From Hydractinia symbiolongicarpus (Eukaryota; Cnidaria; Hydrozoa; Anthoathecata; Hydractiniidae): DNA of 60,000 nucleotides. The notes beneath the pieces are model-generated. The model was not told the origin of the DNA. It saw only the letters and a list, made by a program, of their open reading frames with translations, and did no database searches. Shown here in pieces: positions 57,396-60,000 of this stretch; the first letter of the stretch is position 1, and each line of letters opens with the position of its first letter. The position numbers and the translations under genes were made by a program. The stretch lies in assembly GCF_029227915.1 (NCBI RefSeq), contig NC_079884.1:16060001-16120000 (forward strand), in the 5' to 3' direction.

Positions 57396-57450
57396 TCAGG
57401 AACCGCAATTAACCTGTGGTGAACTGTTGGCTTCAGGAACCGCAATTAAT
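57396..57450. repeat. Direct repeat of 19 bp
   Basis: CTTCAGGAACCGCAATTAA occurs at about 57396 and again at about 57431. No gene is associated. Confidence 0.7.
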
Positions 57451-57800
57451 TTTGGAGATTATGCGCCATTACGGATTTTCAAAGCCCGGTGGTGCAAGTT
57501 AAACTTTGAACCCTATATGCCGTAGTAGAAAACTCTCTTAAAGCACACAGAAGAAACGAGTTTTGTATACACTCTTAGCGTGTTTAGGTCTTCGTAATGT
57601 TTTTATACCTAAGTAACAGGGGATAACATCAGACAACATTTATTTAAGCGTATTGCTTTGATCTATTAATGAATTATAAATAGCAATTAAATACAGATGT
57701 CTGAGTGTGTTTTATTATTTTTGACTTAATACATTTAAAATTTAACGCTGAAGTGGATATTTCATCAACTTTAAACATATTTTTACGATCGAATTATGCC

Positions 57801-57915
57801 TCTTACAACGTATGAGGATTTTTTAGAAATTAGTGTGAGGCAGCTGACTAACTTCTTGTCAGCTCTTACAACGTATGAGGATTTTTTAGAACTCAGTGTG
57901 AGGCAGCTGACTCAC
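57801..57915. repeat. 63-bp tandem duplication
   Basis: TCTTACAACGTATGAGGATT with its following sequence through GTGAGGCAGCTGACT repeats with a 63-bp period, with few differences between copies. No coding frame spans it. Confidence 0.75.
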
Positions 57916-60000
57916 TTATTGTGGACTGAGTAATAGTTGAGTTAATCGACAGAGCTTTTTCTGCAATGGAAATTATGCCAATAATTTAAACAAGCTTCAC
58001 AGAGTAATTTATTTATTTATCATAAAGATTTACACTTTAGTAATAAATTACTGCTATAATTGCGTGTCCTGATAAAGAAACCGATAAAGACATACATGTA
58101 TATATAAATAATACATTGTGACTGAAACAAATAACATAGAAAAACAAAAAATACCACTTTAGTCTAGCTAGTAAACTAAACTCATCATTTTTCCCTTTTT
58201 GATATTTTTCAATAAAGGAAGCGTACAAAAAAATTATAGGGCAATAGTGAAAGCAGGGAAAAAAGACAGGTATTCTTTCTAATACCTGAAAAGAACGGCT
58301 ATACGTTAACACAACAAAGCTTTCTTCGCTATAAATAACATGAGTCTAGCTACAAATTACACAGCTCTTGTCGCCATCCTGGTTTCTCCTTTCTGCCCTT
58401 CGTACGGCAGCCGACCTCGGATACATCAATACCACTGTTGAAAGACTCAAAGATAGGAGTGTTTAAGTAGACGAATCAAGGGATAAACATAAAGATTAGT
58501 GTAATTATCACGGAAAAACAAAATTATAAAAATATCAAAATAATAAAAATTATTTGCAATAAAAATGACTAATGACTCTATTCCTAAAATCTGCGACTGA
58601 ACCTGTTCACCGTATCTCTATGGGCAGTGTATTGAAATTTTCTACACCCATTATAGAGAAGAAGCCATATTTTTTGTGAGCTTAAGTTTCACTTTAGGAA
58701 TAGATAACTGTAGAGTTTTGACAAGTATTTTGAGAATGGATTATAACGCTCTAGATCTTCACAAATATTACAACCTAAACATTTCTTTACAAATCCAAAA
58801 ACAAAGTTCAAGTCCCAATCCAAATCCAGTGAGGTATTTCCAAAATCGAAAATTTCTTAAGTATAATCCAAGTGTAAAATCCAATGCCAATATCTTTATA
58901 ATGCACAAAGCAGCTACACAATTTTTAATATCTAAATATAAAATGAAATTACCTTTAACCAAGCATTATTACTAATTACAGCCTTATAGCTAGCTACAGT
59001 ACAGTGTCCTAAAAGCATTTTTGGGATACCTCTAGCTTGCTAGCTAGTTTAAAGGCTTTTAGGATACATTAAGTTGCCTTTATTGTACAAAAAGAAATTA
59101 AAAGTACAAATAAGTGCATAATAAAAGTACTTCTCAAAATATATATCATGAAATTAGTATCACAAACATAAAAACAGATAACAAAAAACAAAACTGTCCT
59201 CCGACAGCACGTCCGTGGCTGAATAAAACGTGAGTCCAAAGTTCAACTTGCACCACCGAGTTCCGCAAGTTCATAATGGCGCATAATCTCCGAAATGGTC
59301 TAAGCTCATCAAAGGAGCAAATTGTGGTTATGTAAGCTATTTTCGATTCGACTTACGCTTGTTTTGTGATGTCACAAATAATACAACAATTTGATGAATG
59401 CGGATTTTTTTTCTTCAGTCATTTTTGGAATCTTAATTCCAAGTCACAAAATTAACTTCATTGTGATGAACGTTCTCAAAAAGACGTATGGCTTGCAGCT
59501 GGGAGTTTTTCGTGAGATTCGTGGATAATACTATAATCTTTGTTCTGCTTTTTTCGTCTAAGCAGAAAATTGTGATAGTGGCGTTGTAACGGGTTACAAT
59601 TGCATTCGACTCTGTTGCATCATATTGATTTCGTCATATTTTTGACTTTTTGACACAGTTTCCATGATCTCTACGTACCTTATTCCCAAATCCTCCAGTC
59701 GAAGCTGTTTTCACCACCGATTAAGTTCTTTATACAAGGCGTTGGGGACGAGTTTCATCTCGAAAACATTTTTTTAACTAGAAACTTTTGCTATCTTGCG
59801 ACAACTGTTATGCTGCAGTTTCCGATTAAGTTTTTGTTTTGAAATTAGTTTCTTTTTTGATGTGATGTCATAAGTTACTTTCGAACTCTCAAACGGAAGT
59901 TACTACAAAAAACAGATGTCATTGATTAATGAATGACAATATTTGACTTTTTACCGTTACCAAGAGATAAAACAAAGCGTGACTATATATATTCTAGAAA
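57916..60000. other. Right end of window, no gene recognised
   Basis: AT-rich. The open frame 58676-58975 (99 aa, Asn/Ser/Lys-rich) shows no domain. An imperfect inverted repeat, CCTAAAAGC / GCTTTTAGG, lies at about 59008-59067. Minus-strand sequence near 59640-59765 reads EMKLVPNALYKELNRW, a stop, then LRLEDLGIRYVE, possibly a decayed coding piece, but splice sites and frame do not support an exon. Confidence 0.35.

Noticed and set aside
59640-59770. Minus-strand coding-like stretch EMKLVPNALYKELNRW
   Set aside because: Interrupted by a stop within about 16 codons and lacking convincing splice sites; at most a decayed fragment.
1-60000. CRISPR arrays, bacterial operons, riboswitches
   Set aside because: None seen; tandem repeats lack spacer structure and the gene organisation is eukaryotic.

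Overview
The window looks like nuclear DNA from an early-branching animal, most likely a cnidarian (possibly a hydrozoan). It is AT-rich, its genes have short phase-matched exons with GT/AG borders, it carries many decayed transposable elements, and it holds a metazoan ciliary/centriolar gene next to an enormous cadherin. The species is an inference and cannot be fixed from the sequence.

Layout. (1) 1-3.8 kb, plus strand: the last six coding exons of an ODF2 (cenexin) orthologue, a coiled-coil centriole/cilium protein; its 5' part lies outside the window. (2) 3.8-40.75 kb, minus strand: one very large transmembrane cadherin gene, converging tail-to-tail on ODF2. I could join 23 coding exons with consistent splice phases into an uninterrupted frame of 23,529 nt (7,842 aa). 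The order is signal peptide, four fucolectin/discoidin-like (FTP) domains, two EGF, two more FTP, a thrombospondin type 1 (TSP1) repeat, four cadherin repeats, two EGF, about 59 more cadherin repeats, a juxtamembrane module with a KRRKRR dibasic site, one membrane helix, and a cytoplasmic tail of about 174 aa. About 58 of the repeats sit in a single 18,153-nt coding exon. A second signal-peptide exon at 28.7 kb, also phase 1, suggests either an internal promoter giving a 6,534-aa short form or two adjacent genes. (3) 40.75-60 kb: no host gene recognised; a transposon graveyard with some intact elements. It holds a hAT-like MITE containing a Helitron-type fragment, two non-LTR reverse transcriptase pseudogenes (one split by a 977-bp DNA transposon), tRNA-derived SINE pieces, a complete 2.9-kb pogo-like DNA transposon, a Penelope-like element with hammerhead-like inverted ends, a 30/60-bp minisatellite and several perfect palindromes.

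The most novel items are the pogo-like element and the cadherin. The transposon has 23-bp terminal inverted repeats and a TA target duplication. It encodes an intact spliced DDD transposase with two tandem PCNA-binding (PIP) motifs and, divergently, a small HIRAN-like protein, so both proteins point to the replication fork. The cadherin combines lectin-like, TSP1 and EGF modules with more than 60 cadherin repeats and a receptor-phosphatase-like cleavage module.
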